Shown piece after piece: positions 1 to 11,450 of a stretch of DNA of 39,766 bases. The stretch covers positions 1-39,766 of the forward strand of contig JADNRV010000392.1 in the NCBI GenBank assembly GCA_015499995.1. Direction: 5' to 3'. This stretch comes from Flammula alnicola. Taxonomy: Eukaryota; Basidiomycota; Agaricomycetes; Agaricales; Strophariaceae. Below the pieces are notes generated by a model, which searched no databases, had not been told where the DNA came from, and saw nothing but the letters and a program-made list of their open reading frames with translations. The position numbers and the translations under genes are program-made. Positions within the stretch are counted from its first letter, which is position 1. Each line of letters begins with the position of its first letter.

Positions 1-91
1 GTCGATGCCTGAAATACTTTCATTAAATCGACGAAATTGATGGTGAAAATATAAATAAGCCTACTGAAGTCAATCCTCCTTGTCAATTCTG

Positions 92-2519
92 TTAAGCCAT
101 TATTAGCCGTGACAGGGTGATAAGAATAGGCAGAATTTTACTTTTGACGATATTTTGCATCCAGCCATAACTGATGACGGAAAAATCTGGTATTCCAATT
201 GAGCACAGATATCGAGCATTGGAGAAAAACATACAGAAACTAAGTCCGTAAGTTAGAGCGTAGATGCTGAAATATTACGTCGACGATGAGTATCTTCGAA
301 TACTGCGAAAAGGAATACCAGACTTACCTGTAAAGTACATATGAGTCAAGTATATTTTTAACTTGATCGGATGTAGTGAGAGTGATGGCAAGAGCAGTGG
401 CAGAAGTAGATAAATAATTGAGCCGAGATGTCCATTCACTAGCGTTGTTCACTGGCTCCAAGAAGGGGGCATAAATACACTGGGCAATAAAGAATCCCAG
501 GGTGGATATCAGCAAAAGTGTCTGCTGAGCAATGGGTATCGTTGAGCGAGAAAAGGAACGAAACAGGCAATTATCTGGATCAATAACGGCTATTATAACA
601 AGTGTGCTGAGCTTGGCGAAGAGGTAGGTCGAAATATAAGTTGCCCAGCCACGACGAAAACCTGCATTTATTTGTTAAACGCGGATGTCAAGAAGGAGAA
701 AATTAGCATACCATTATATAGGAAAGCAAAAGGATTTCGGTCACGATCGAGTAGTCGACGATATTCTCCATCCAAATCCACGCTACTCCGACGTCGACCT
801 AACTCTGTAAATTTGTCGATTTTCGGAACAGATCGACTGATAACACGGCGAAGGGCAATTGGAAACCATACAGCAAACTTGACCGTATGCTTAGTAAAGT
901 CCAAGGAAAAGAATTTCATAACTCACGATTACGAAGACAACCACTGCTAAAACGACCGCTACGGGCGCGAAATTGACTTCATTCCGTTTCATAGTCGTCG
1001 TCCAGCAGAAATCCAAAGGATCGCGGAACTCGGTCAAAGGGCCCAGAGGAGTGACGACAGGAGGGGAGATCGTTGAATTTATATAAGGGTTTGGTACTGC
1101 CCATAATTCTTGAGACCAGACGAGCACATGAACCGACATCGTGCATAGGGGAAGATAGAGGACAGTAAGTAAAAACGTCACAATAACCAAGCCCCACTGT
1201 TTTCCTTTCGTTTCCGTTTGTTGGAGACCTTCGATAGATGTGTAACGGTCGCATTGAATCGTAGAGCGATAGAAGTAATAGAGCAGGCCCGCGGCTATCG
1301 TCATTAGGACGAGCAGGAATAATAATGACTGGATCATTACGGGGGCGAAGTTCAAAGCAAGTACGTTAGGGCTATAATTTGACATTTTCACTTGAGCAAA
1401 AAAGGATCCAACAAAAATGGCCAACTTACATCGTGCCTAGAAGCAATTTGCGCCATGAGTCCGCCAAGTTTAGGCCTCCCATGGGAACTAAAGGCAGGAG
1501 AAAATTATTGCAGGGTCTAGGGAGATTTCGACAGCTTAGCATACCTATTGTGCTCAGAATCAGGGCAAATATTTGAATTGTGTTTATGAGTCCCGTTAAA
1601 CTATAAAAAGAAGCAAGAGCACTGGAACCCTTGTTACTGCATCATTAGGTGCGGAAATGCATGCTTGGAAAGTTATACATACAAGAAATCCAATCAGAAA
1701 GTTGACTGAGGCGCCCAAAATTGACGACCGATTCCTCCACACAGGCGCTATGGTTGAGTTATTTTCTAAATCGTCCAGAGACAATCCCGTTTTTGCCAAC
1801 TGATCCAAAGGCGGGAACATAGCCCCACCATCCTCGTCCTCGCCTCCCAAAAATGGAGGAGAAAGAGAAGCAAGATAACGGTCCAGTTTCGGAAGATTCA
1901 ATGGATAGGCATTCCTAGAAAACACAACTGTTGCAGGGACGGGCTTATGCAGTGGGTGGGGCTGTCTTGTATGGCGATGCGGACTCTTGGGTGTCATGGC
2001 GTGTTCGTCCGACCAGGGGGCATTTGGGGGATACGCGTGCTTCTTCACAAGTGACTCTCGCTCTTCGGAGTCATCCACGGTAGTGAACGTCCGAGATGAA
2101 TGGGCAAGAGTTTTTGTTGAATGCTCGAACGCTGGCGAGATAGTTGGATTGGACAATGTGGTTGATCCTTCTGATGATTCTGCTCGGTTTGTGGACTTCT
2201 CCCGTTCGTTATGATAAGGTTTCGTAGATATTGTGGTCGAGGTAGTCGTAGAGGTGGTCGAGGGTTGCGAAATGACATTCTGGGAGCCAGAAGCTTGAAT
2301 AGAATCAAGAAAGGGGTCGTCCAATACTTCTGCACGCTTGATGAACCGGGCAAGCCTAGGTGGCTCCAGCTCGAGGACATTTGAAGCTCCTGCAGCAGCA
2401 CTTGATTTGACCTCCTCTGCCTGCCGTGGTGGGCCTTGAGAAGACGCTCGACGCGCACTGGTGCCCTGAGTCCCTGAAAACGAAGGCTCGTACAGCTGGA
2501 CGAGGTCTTTTACGGCCAT
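92..2519 (-). CDS. Multi-pass membrane protein of unknown function
   Basis: Seven exons fit: 2519-1683, 1629-1545, 1487-1430, 1371-927, 889-712, 661-328 and 266-92. Together they give 703 codons in one frame. The first 240 or so residues are low-complexity (Ser/Thr/Pro-rich, a run of Ser-Thr repeats, no membrane segment). From about residue 265 on, at least six hydrophobic stretches alternate with short loops, for example the segment containing FAPVMIQSLLFLLVLMTIAA. The chain ends 'TLSRLIMA'. The first intron is set by frame: the GTATGT donor at 1682 removes 53 bases and restores a continuous hydrophobic reading. I chose the start at 2519 (MAVKDLVQLYEP). An in-frame ATG at 2669 would add 50 residues. 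I do not recognise the family. It resembles the many orphan Agaricomycete membrane proteins with a disordered cytoplasmic head, and I assign no function. Confidence 0.72.
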
Positions 2520-2884
2520 GTTGCTGTTCGCTATTGGCGCATGAGGGGAATTTGTTGACGCCCAACGAATTATAAACGTGGAGATGAACGACGGATTTGG
2601 GTGAATGCCATCCTTGATTGACCCTTGACGTCGATGGCTCAATGAACGGAAAGTGGATATATTTGGCAAGCCCCTATTTATAACTCTTCATCAACGTTGC
2701 TCGGAATCGCCAGTTCCCGAGCTCAGGATGTCACGGTGCACGGAAATGCAGGAAGGAATTGGTGCCAGCACATCCTATACACAGACAATTAAAGTATAGA
2801 AGGGTATAGTATGTATAATTATAGAGTAGTATGTATAATCCAGAGGATGGAAAAATACATCGATAAACGCGTTTTTTTGGGAAG

Positions 2885-5440
2885 TTACAGAGCCTGAGGT
2901 CGTGAGATTTTGGGCAGTGGGTTTTTGCCAACTATGGTAGCAGTCGTAGTTGTAGTCGCAGCCACAGTCGTAGAGTTACCACTTCTTGATACAGTTACAC
3001 CCTCGGCGTGCTGCAGCTCGACCTTGGGGGCCCGCTTAACAGAGCCCTTTCGCGAGGCAGACCGAACAAGGTTCTTGAAACCCTGAACCCAAGAGACGGG
3101 CCTAACACCAGTTGTTGCCTGAGTTTTCAGGCCAGCCGCATAATCCTGCGCCTCTTTGGAGTTGGGATCGTAAGGCCACTTTTTCTTCATCTGCTCTTCG
3201 AGAGACGTCAGAGGACAGACAAGATCTGGGTATTGAGCTAGAAGAGCGGATAGAGCTGGGCCGAGTTTCATTTGTTCCAATACAGATGGGTGAATTGTTT
3301 CGTGAGTCTCTGGATCGTTTGGCATAGTTGGAAGGGTCCTTTCGGTTTTGTCCGCAAGGAGAAAGATGCCCGTCGCTGAACTGAGAAAAATGGTTCAAAT
3401 ACTTGTTCAAGTTCATCAGGATACGTGGCTTACTCGTGAGGTTGCTGTTTGCCCCATGGTGCGACTGGTTGGAAATGTGTTTTCAAGTAATCCAGGTCTA
3501 AAGATAAAATGTTTTCAATTTGAGACTGTAGTATGGCGTTACCAATTAATAATCTGGATTAGGGATCGTGATATAATGTACGAACCGCCATCCATACGAG
3601 GGTGATGTCTGACAAATCGTGGTTGTCATATCCACCACCGATCTGTCCGACTAGTTATTTAATACCATATAGACAACCAAAAGGCGCACTTACATCAGTG
3701 TGGCAACCTAGAAATAGGGACATGATACGTTTATAAGGAATCCTATGTGCTCTCATGATAACTCACCGGCAAACCAGCACTAAGAGATCCATCGTTAGCC
3801 ATGGACGAAGCAATCTATTAAAGGAGGGCCAGTCTTACCTGCTTCAAGGTCTGATTCTTCAACTTGCCGGTATCTGTTTGTTTGAACCTATTGCAAATCT
3901 AGAACGCAAAGAGGAATCAATCAGTTGTTAGGAAAGCCGGTACATAGCTAGACATACGAAGTCGACCCGCATTTCGTTCAGAGCTAGGGCCTGGAAAGCA
4001 TGTTGGATATGGTCGCCTAGAAGCTGATCAGGAAAACCAAATAGTTTGACTGTTTTGAGCGGCAAAGGTGTGAATTCTTTTGGAAGACCAATTGCGCCGA
4101 CGGTGTCCCAGACGCCTAAACATCTAATAAATATAAAGTAAAAGTCGATTCTTACCCGGAATCCAGTTCTACTTACTTGATGGTAAATTTGTCTCGATCG
4201 ATGTCAGCCCGCTGCCTCCCTCGAGAGTTTGGGCTACGCCATGGAGCTAGCTTCTCTTCTAACTTTCTTTTCTCCGTGAAGGTAGGCCATGTCAGCCTGG
4301 ACAACAGTTTCAGGGAGGGCCAAGACACAGACCATCCCCATCACTAGAACTTCCAAGTTCCTGGAAGTCAATGAAGATACCGGCGAAATGATCCATATCC
4401 GTGCGATCGAGCACGCCAACCTCGCCCTAAAGCGCACATGTGCAAAGTTAATGGCAACAAGTAAAAAATCAATGGAAGAGCCTAGGATGCGCACGATAAA
4501 CATGGCCACCATTCGAGCTGTGTATGCCCCCTGGGGTCAGAAACCAACACATGAGAGATATTGCTAGACGAATTTTGGAAGAGGATCTCACTCGAGAGAA
4601 GCCAAAGAGGAAGATCTAAAAAGCTCCGATTAGCTGTCGATCATCCGAGTGCTCTAATAGACATTTTACTACGAACCTCATCACCGGGGTGGTAATTGCT
4701 ATTAGTAGTATAAGGGATTAGAAAAATCAGCATTCCGTGATAATGGTGTACAGTACATGTAGCGTATGTACTCACTGCGCGATAAATGCGTAAGCTTCCT
4801 CTACTTTGTCAGCTAAAAGGGGTTGAATTGGTATCAGCACACCGCCACAGCCCCATCGGTTACGGACATATATCTACATACCAAGAGAACCACCTGTGGT
4901 TCCTGTAAAAATTTCTCGGTAAGCCCGCAAGTCCAAAAAAGTCGAGGAACTTTCCAAAGACGTGCCTTCAACGTACTGCGAGTAGAAGTTGTTCTCGGTT
5001 CCTATCCCCGATTGATAGAAAACAATCTGCGGTATTGGTGAATGAAACCGTTGATCTTCATAGTTAACAGTTCTAGCTAAGCGCTGAAGGACATTTCTTA
5101 ATTTAGAAACAGCGCGGATAACATGATGATGCAATGGACGTACCAGCACGTTGGTATACCGAGACCGCTGCGCTGAGATGCCATCTTGCCAAGTTCTATC
5201 CAAGAGGTTCATCGATACGTCGAATCTGAAAGAAACACGCCCTCAGGCTTACCCATCACAGAATATGATGATCCTCTTGAAAGTCTTCGGTCTGAGCTCG
5301 GGGGCGCTGTGCTCTGCCAGAGGATCTGTTTGCAGCCGACGAGGAGACTTTGAAGGGCTGCTAGACTGAGACTCGATTTGCGAGCTCGGCGTGAAGAGCG
5401 GAGAGGCGTCAGAGGTTGATTCAGAGTGTGATCCCAGCAT
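2885..5440 (-). CDS. DUF2235 alpha/beta hydrolase (T6SS phospholipase effector Tle1-like catalytic domain)
   Basis: Exons: 5440-5253, 5195-5144, 5083-4966, 4902-4882, 4812-4776, 4698-4677, 4615-4592, 4530-4495, 4426 to about 4320, about 4290-4177, 4123-3958, 3898-3839, 3779-3767, 3707-3694, 3642-3586, 3525-3434 and 3380-2885. The boundary near 4290-4320 is unresolved. Family landmarks appear in order: KRIIIFCDGTWQDG, SRYTNVLRLARTVNYED, PQIVFYQSGIGTE, the nucleophile elbow GFSRGAYTAR, DRTDMDHFAGIF, CLGVWDTVGAIGLP, HAFQALALNEMRVDF, CWFAGCHTDIGGGYDNHDLSD and PVAPWGKQQPH. Ser of GFSRG, Asp of VWDTVG and the HAFQAL or HTD histidine are the likely catalytic residues. Fungal members are usually cytosolic and uncharacterised. 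The fold is shared with bacterial Tle1 phospholipases, so lipid or ester hydrolysis is inference. The C-terminal 150 residues are Lys/Ala/Thr-rich tail. The exon pattern is unusually fragmented. Confidence 0.88.
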
Positions 5441-6443
5441 GATGTAGGAAGGGTGTTGTAAGTGCTTTGCCTACCACTAGGCAGGCTTTATATACAAACG
5501 CCCTAGCAAGCCAAGGCAACGCCCAGGATGGATCCGAGCTTCCCGTTCCATATTACAGAACCCTTCAGTTCGCGAGTATCACTCCCAGATCGACATGCGA
5601 AAGGGCCGGAATAATCAGCTAATAAAGATTCCGGTTGGATGTCGAGATGCCCAGAAAGTCCAGGGCCGCCACACCTTTCCACTTGTCTCCACTTCGATTC
5701 TGACATTTCGGGAGCTGAAAAAAAGCCGATTGGGGTTTAGAGAGAGGGCAAAAAGAGCTATGTCTTGCATTGCATTGCAGTGCCGCATGTACTCAATTTG
5801 AGTAATCTAAAGGTGCGTTTCATTCACGTTTGATTTGGACCGAGGTTTGCGAAAGATCAATAGTAGTAGGTGGAAACGTACTATTTTTCGAGCATTTCTA
5901 AGTATAAAGTAGACGGCATCCACAGGCCACAAATGCTTATATTAATGCATGCCAGGCATCAGCTGTGGTACCCGAAAGCGAATAAGAGAAGGAAATAAAG
6001 AATAGAGAATGGGCGAGAGGTACTTACATATGTACGAGACCTTGGAGTTCAGGTGGAGACGAAGAGGTGCATTGATGGGATAAATTAAAATAAACTCGCA
6101 AGTAAGTAATCGAGGCGAACTAAGGTGCAAAAATAAACGTACACTGCGATTCCCCATAAAGCGTGTTGAATGGGCTCATCGTTGGATAGCTACGCGTCTC
6201 GGGTGACGACTTTGTATCGGGCGCAATACATAGAGGAAAGGTAATTCCTCCAAAACTCAACCGCCTGAGCAAAACGGTCGACAGGACCTATTACCGCATA
6301 AAAACTAGACCTTCTCTGCAACGCGAAAAGTGGAGTTTCCAGGAGGTTCTCGATAACTTTTGGTAGAGTAAATTGGGAACGGAGGTACTGAAGGCGGAGC
6401 GGTGAAATTTCAAATCATTATTGAACGTTATCGAACGTTGGAC
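5441..6443. other. Intergenic, no supported gene
   Basis: About 1.0 kb upstream of the DUF2235 gene. ORFs on both strands stay below about 75 codons, show no family motif and cannot be linked by sensible splice sites. The first 150-300 bases before 5440 presumably hold that gene's promoter, but I see no convincing TATA or CCAAT element. Confidence 0.5.
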
Positions 6444-6576
6444 CCAGGGGGGTGCCAGCGGCAAAGTCCGAGAACTCCAACCTCCCTCTGTTTTCTTGAA
6501 ATCAAAACTTCTCGGGTCCTGGCACAAATGCGGGGTCCCTATCCATATTAGGAAGGCATTCGTCGCCTCGATAGAT
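6444..6576 (+). repeat. Left arm of 133-bp inverted repeat
   Basis: This arm matches the reverse complement of 6992-7124 without gaps over 133 bases, with six mismatches by eye (about 95% identity). Five of the six are transitions, and four lie within the innermost 25 bases. It could be the terminal repeat of a small non-autonomous (foldback or MITE-like) element, or a hairpin-forming locus. I saw no clear target-site duplication outside the arms. Confidence 0.9.
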
Positions 6577-6730
6577 AAAAGATAGATACGACTAAGATAG
6601 CTAAGTATACTCTGCCTCACACTTTGAAGTTCATCGGTTTTTCTTCCCAAATTGAACTGTCTCTGGTATTTAGCCTGTTCTACAGTAGTTGAGCCAATGT
6701 AAGTCGTCTTTCGTGTTACCAAACCTTACC

Positions 6731-6961
6731 ATGGATGATGAACATTCCGCCGTCACACTCTGCAAGCCAAAGGAAACTCTTCATCTTTTGCTGGACTCCG
6801 GGGAATAAAAGCCATTTGATGTGTACTTTGACCCAGTCAAGAAGAAGTACCTCCTTAAATGCGATTTTTTGCAGCAAATTCTTGGCATTGACTGCTCAGA
6901 AATCTACACTGAAGCTCCAAAATCATCAAGATACCTCAAAAGAATGAAAGAAGCGGGTTAA
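6731..6961 (+). pseudogene. Broken small ORF inside the inverted repeat
   Basis: A frame starts at ATG 6731 (MDDEHSAVTLCKP), hits TAA at 6806-6808 and then continues open to TAA 6959-6961. The second half reads like coding sequence (KPFDVYFDPVKKKYLLKCDF, then LQQILGIDCSEIYTEAPKSS). Removing one stop codon would give 76 residues. The ORF lies entirely within the loop between the two repeat arms. I do not recognise the family. It may be a captured gene fragment or an unrelated relic. Confidence 0.35.
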
Positions 6962-6991
6962 AAGATTGTGAGATAATGAGTGATGCGAGCA

Positions 6992-7124
6992 ATCTATCTA
7001 GGCGGCGGATACCTTCCTAATATGGACAGGGACCCCGTATTTGTGCCAGGACCCGAGAAGTTTTGATTTCAAGAAAACAGAGGGAGGTTGGAGTTCTCGG
7101 ACTTTGCCGCTGGCACCCCCCTGG
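6992..7124 (-). repeat. Right arm of 133-bp inverted repeat
   Basis: Inverted partner of 6444-6576, equal in length, with a 415-base spacer between the arms. Transcription across both arms would give a long hairpin RNA. Confidence 0.9.
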
Positions 7125-7239
7125 TTGGACCACGGTACATATGTAACCGGTTGAAACTTGAACAGCGCAAAACGCCGAGCGGAGACTAAATAGTGTCAAC
7201 TAACTTGGACCGGCGGAACTCCTCCCATCGCTACTGCAG

Positions 7240-8720
7240 ATGAACGCTGAAGCGCTACTACTTAGCGACTCCTTACAAGGCTTAGACGGACCCTCGTACC
7301 ACCGAGGCAGCTACGGAAGAGAATTCCAAGTCGATTTCAGAACTCCCTATTACAAGACCTGGTCATGAGGCTAGGGATTGTCTGAGTCATCTTCCTGTTG
7401 GCAATCAACACGGTCACATCGATGGGTCCTGCGTTACTTTTGTCCTCCGAACGTTTGGGTACTCCATCTTAGATGGAGTACACTAACCCAATCGTACTGT
7501 GCACACAATATTCATCTGGTGGAGTCTGTCAAACTAACCCAACTGCTAGCAGGGATTCTTACAGCTGTTCTGACGCAGAGCCCACCTGGTTTGTTCCCAA
7601 GTTGCTCATTCATTAAGTAATGACCCACTCTCACCTTAGATGCGCATTTTGTAGATCGTTCGTTTTCGAATGTGTACGCTCCTCCCAGAGCTTTCAGATT
7701 TATATCTGCATGATTTTACCTCCCCAGGGAATATTGTTGAAGACGGTCAACCTCACTTCCCAGCTGATTTGCTTGTCGCCAGTTTCCTACAGCTGCGTCA
7801 CTTGAAAATAGGAACAATGTCCTTGTTGGTGGTTTCATTCGCGTGTCAACCATCTACGTCGATGAACTAGAACCGCGCGCTATCTCGATATTATCTAGTT
7901 TTCTGGATGCATATCAACGCCTGCCGCTGTGCGGGTTCCCTTCTTGCTGTTCCCCATCTCAACGGCTTCTCAATAATATCTGCAGTGCACAGCCGTCCGG
8001 ATGCAGATATTTTGGTCCTAGAACCCACTGTAGAGCAAAATTTCGATGGCATGCATGCATTCTACATCAAATGGAAAGCCCGATCATTTCTCCTAGGAGG
8101 TGACAATGGTTCTTCTGATATCATGTCTGTCGAACAGTATTTGTCCTGGACCCCCCAGCGCTATCAATTCGGAAAGATTTGGTACTCGGCACAAGCTTCC
8201 TTTCGAGCAGGCTAAAGAGTTTTCAGTTTTGGAGTATCAACGTACCAAATCGTCTCCAAAATAATTGAATATCCAGAGGAATTCAAGCTCTCGAACTCTG
8301 CTGAAAGCGCATATTCAGCGATCTGTCCTGACCCCAACGATGTTAACGACAACGAACTGGGAAGTAGAGCCAGTGTCTGGAGGCTTGGACCAAGAGCACT
8401 CGAGCGCAACATGCTCACTATGGCCCTCGTATCTTGATTCATCTGCATTCAACAATATGGACTCGGCGAAATGGGCAGGTGCCAGGTGGAACTGATGCAT
8501 ATGGAATGATGTCCCTGGAACCCGCGAAGCGCCGCCCTCCGTCAACGATGCTGCGACGCCAGAAACTGGTTGTATGCCGCCAAGGTCGATCAAGCTAATG
8601 CGCTCGGATACTTCAGCTAATTATAATCTCCTCAAACCGACCTTTTCATATGTCCCAAAGTCACTGCGCCCAATATTGGCATATTTATTCTTGAACTCGA
8701 GAATTTCACGACCCATGTAA
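7240..8720 (+). pseudogene. Degraded gene remnants, possibly F-box/LRR type
   Basis: Several short plus-strand stretches look like protein but sit in different frames and are separated by stops. 7670-7870 reads LLPELSDLYLHDFTSPG then HFPADLLVASFLQLRHLKIG, which resembles leucine-rich segments of basidiomycete F-box proteins. 7907-8215 reads HLNGFSIISAVHSRPDADIL. 8496-8720 reads SANYNLLKPTFSYVPKSLRP and ends in ATGTAAGTG, a good donor. I could not join these with plausible introns. Decay of an F-box-type gene is the simplest view, but a real multi-exon gene that I failed to resolve is possible. Confidence 0.3.
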
Positions 8721-9442
8721 GTGCATAGTATCAAGCCCGAGTTCAACGCTCAAGGCGTCTCCAATACTACGTCTGGATGCTATTCGTCCATTTCCCAATC
8801 AATAATACAACACCTTGCATCCTGAGTCTATCTCCAGGTGTGTTTGCAGGAATGGTCGTCCGTAAAGTAACCTCAGAGTAGGCGGGACCCACGAGAAGCG
8901 GCGCAAGTTCGCCAGGTACCATTGGGCTTTAAGGAAACATATGGCAGTGTGTCTTCTGCATTTCGGACATATATGGCCAGCGAAGAATTACCCCCGGAAC
9001 GTATGCCATATACATAAAGTAGAAACCGGAGAACGTGCGGTTGATCACCTGAGATGCCCCGACAGCAGAGGTCTGCAGAGGTGCAGAGTGCCAAGCTGAT
9101 GGCCACTTTTCAATCCAAACACGTCTTTCAGGCGTCTAATTTGCCTGGAGCGCGTCTCATCCAAGATAGCTCCAGTGTTGATGGTGGAAAGGCAGAATAT
9201 GCTCGACTTCGAAGGTTGAACGTTGAAACGTTGAAGGTCACCCTTCTGGGGGTGAGTGCTCAGTGCATCGAGTTTAAGTTACACAAATAATAATATTTGT
9301 TTTCCGCGGGTGCGCCTGGGTGCGCGACATCCTTGGTCACGTGGTCGTCGTTCGCGTCGCGGATTGTCAGCCACGGACATGTTCAAGTTTTGAAATTTGA
9401 TTCCGTGCTTTCGATTCCTCGATTTTACTTTCGTCGACCACG
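8721..9442. other. Intergenic or relic region upstream of the Dbf2-type kinase
   Basis: Contains short open stretches only (for example plus-strand 8903-9020 and 9054-9290) without recognisable motifs. The 150 bases before 9443 should contain the kinase promoter and 5' UTR. No clear core element was seen. Confidence 0.4.
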
Positions 9443-11450
9443 ATGCCCCCAACACCCACTATACCCGCCCCGCCATCTCCCACGAAACAGATCTCAGGAC
9501 TTCCAACAGACTATAGTTCACCATATTACCGTGATATCCACATGGATACAGCGAAAGGCCTGACTGCGATGCAAAGCTACGGTGATATTCGTATGGCGAC
9601 CGCCAAAGGCCAGCCCTTGAGCGACGACATAATGATGGAAACAGCGCGCGGAGGCCCGACTCTCAAACAGCATAAATTTCAAGTCTGGGAGAGAGAACTG
9701 TTAGAAAGCAGTGAAGTGAAGCGAAAGGCGACAGTGGCCCAACTCTGTGAGGCAACCTGAATCTCGTTCTCGTTTGTTCTTTTGACATTTTTGACTGCAG
9801 ACTTCCTGGACTATTACTTTCAGACTTTGGGTTACATAGCTGCGAGGAAAGATCGGCGCTCGAAGTTCGATCAGGACACAGCGGCACGAAAACTGAAAGG
9901 CCCAGAGTACGCGAAAGAATTCAAATCATATTGCGGCCGTGAACGTGTTATTCTGCGGAGGCGTAGAACGAAACTCAAAGTTGATCAGTTCCACATCATC
10001 GCACAAGTTGGGCAAGGTGGATATGGCGAGGTCTTCCTGGCAAGGAAACAGGAATCAGGAGAAGTGTGCGCGCTTAAGAAGATGAGGAAGCGAACTCTGT
10101 TCAAGATGGACGAGGTCCGTCTACTCTATCTTCTCATCGAACTCGTATCTCAACACGATCTATAGATCCGACACGTCCTAGTCGAACGGGACATCCTGAC
10201 GGCTACAAAAACACCCTGGCTAGTACGCCTCCTATACGCTTTCCAGGATCCCGAACATGTGTATCTTGCAATGGAATACGTACCTGGAGGTGACTTCCGA
10301 ACCCTTCTCAATAACTCGGGTGTCTTGAAGGAAGAACATGCAAAATTCTATATCAGCGAGATGTTCGCCGCCGTGAGCGAATTACACAAGCTTGGTTATA
10401 TTCATCGTGATCTTAAACCTGAGGTGGGTTAAAAAATTTCCTCTGTATGAGCTGTCAGATTGACTCCTGGAAAGAATTTCCTCGTAGATGGAACAGGGCA
10501 CGTGAAGTTAACAGATTTCGGACTAGCTACTGGTGCCTTGAACCCCAAGCGTATCGAGTCGTTGAAAGTCAAGGTAGTCTTGTCCTCGTTCTTCGTAGCA
10601 GATCTTTTTGTTAACATAGCTTCCAGCTGGACAAAGTGAAGGACAATCAGGTCATCCATCGTTCAACCATCGAGCGGCGTTCCATCTATCGGTCTATCCG
10701 TAACGAAGATCCGCGCTACGCCGACTCGATAGTTGGCTCTCCAGATTACATGGTATGTGTCTCCTTTGCCACATCACATCCCAAGACCGACAACTCTTTG
10801 ACAGGCACCAGAAGTTCTACGTGGAAAACCGTACACGTACTCAGTAGATTTCTGGTCCCTTGGTTGCATCCTGTTCGAGTTCCTGGCCGGCTTCCCTCCA
10901 TTCAGTGGCAGCACCCCCGAAGAGACATGGACGAATCTCAAAAACTGGACAAAGGTCCTCCGGAGGCCGGAATACGACAAGCCAGAAGATCTCATCTTCA
11001 ACCTCAGTGATGTTGCATGGGACGCAGTGACACGGTCAGCGAAATTTACTCCGCATTGCTAACAAGCAGTCCAACTAATTGCCCTTTTACATTAGCCTAA
11101 TCGCCCATGCCAGTGTCCGCTATTCGACTCTGGCGCAGCTAACGACGCATCCATTCTTCAAGAACGTCAAATGGGACGACCTCCGCGCCGTCCGCGCGCC
11201 CTTCGTTCCCGCACTAGACTCGGAGATCGACACAGGGTACTACGATGACTTCTCCTCGCCTGAGGATATGGCGAAGTACGCCGAAGTCAAAGAGAAGCAG
11301 ATGAACGTCGAGAAGGTGAAAGAGAAGGAGGAGCCGTTCGCGAGGGGCGTGTGGGTCGGATTCACATTTGGCAAAAACGGTCCTGGGGCGGGGGCCAAGG
11401 CCGTGACCCCTGGTGGGTACGATGACGGTGCATTGGCGACAATCTTCTAG
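9443..11450 (+). CDS. DBF2: Dbf2/Sid2-type NDR-family mitotic exit/septation kinase
   Basis: Exons 9443-9746, 9801-10114, 10166-10423, 10475-10573, 10627-10752, 10805-11034 and 11096-11450 give 561 residues. The N-terminal MOB1-binding region (KFQVWERELLESSEVKRKAT, LDYYFQTLGYIAARKDR) precedes an AGC kinase domain: Gly loop GQGGYGEVFLA, VAIK-type Lys in CALKKMRKRTLFKMDE, catalytic HRDLKPEN, TDFGLATG, an extended activation segment with RYADSIVGSPDYMAPE, and the C-terminal hydrophobic motif VWVGFTFGKN. The stretch ILTATKTPWLVRLLYAFQD and the linker before GSPDYMAPE are typical of Dbf2 rather than Cbk1/Orb6. In yeasts this Ser/Thr kinase acts with Mob1 at spindle poles and the bud neck or septum in the mitotic exit or septation initiation network. 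Length and motifs are complete. Confidence 0.95.
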
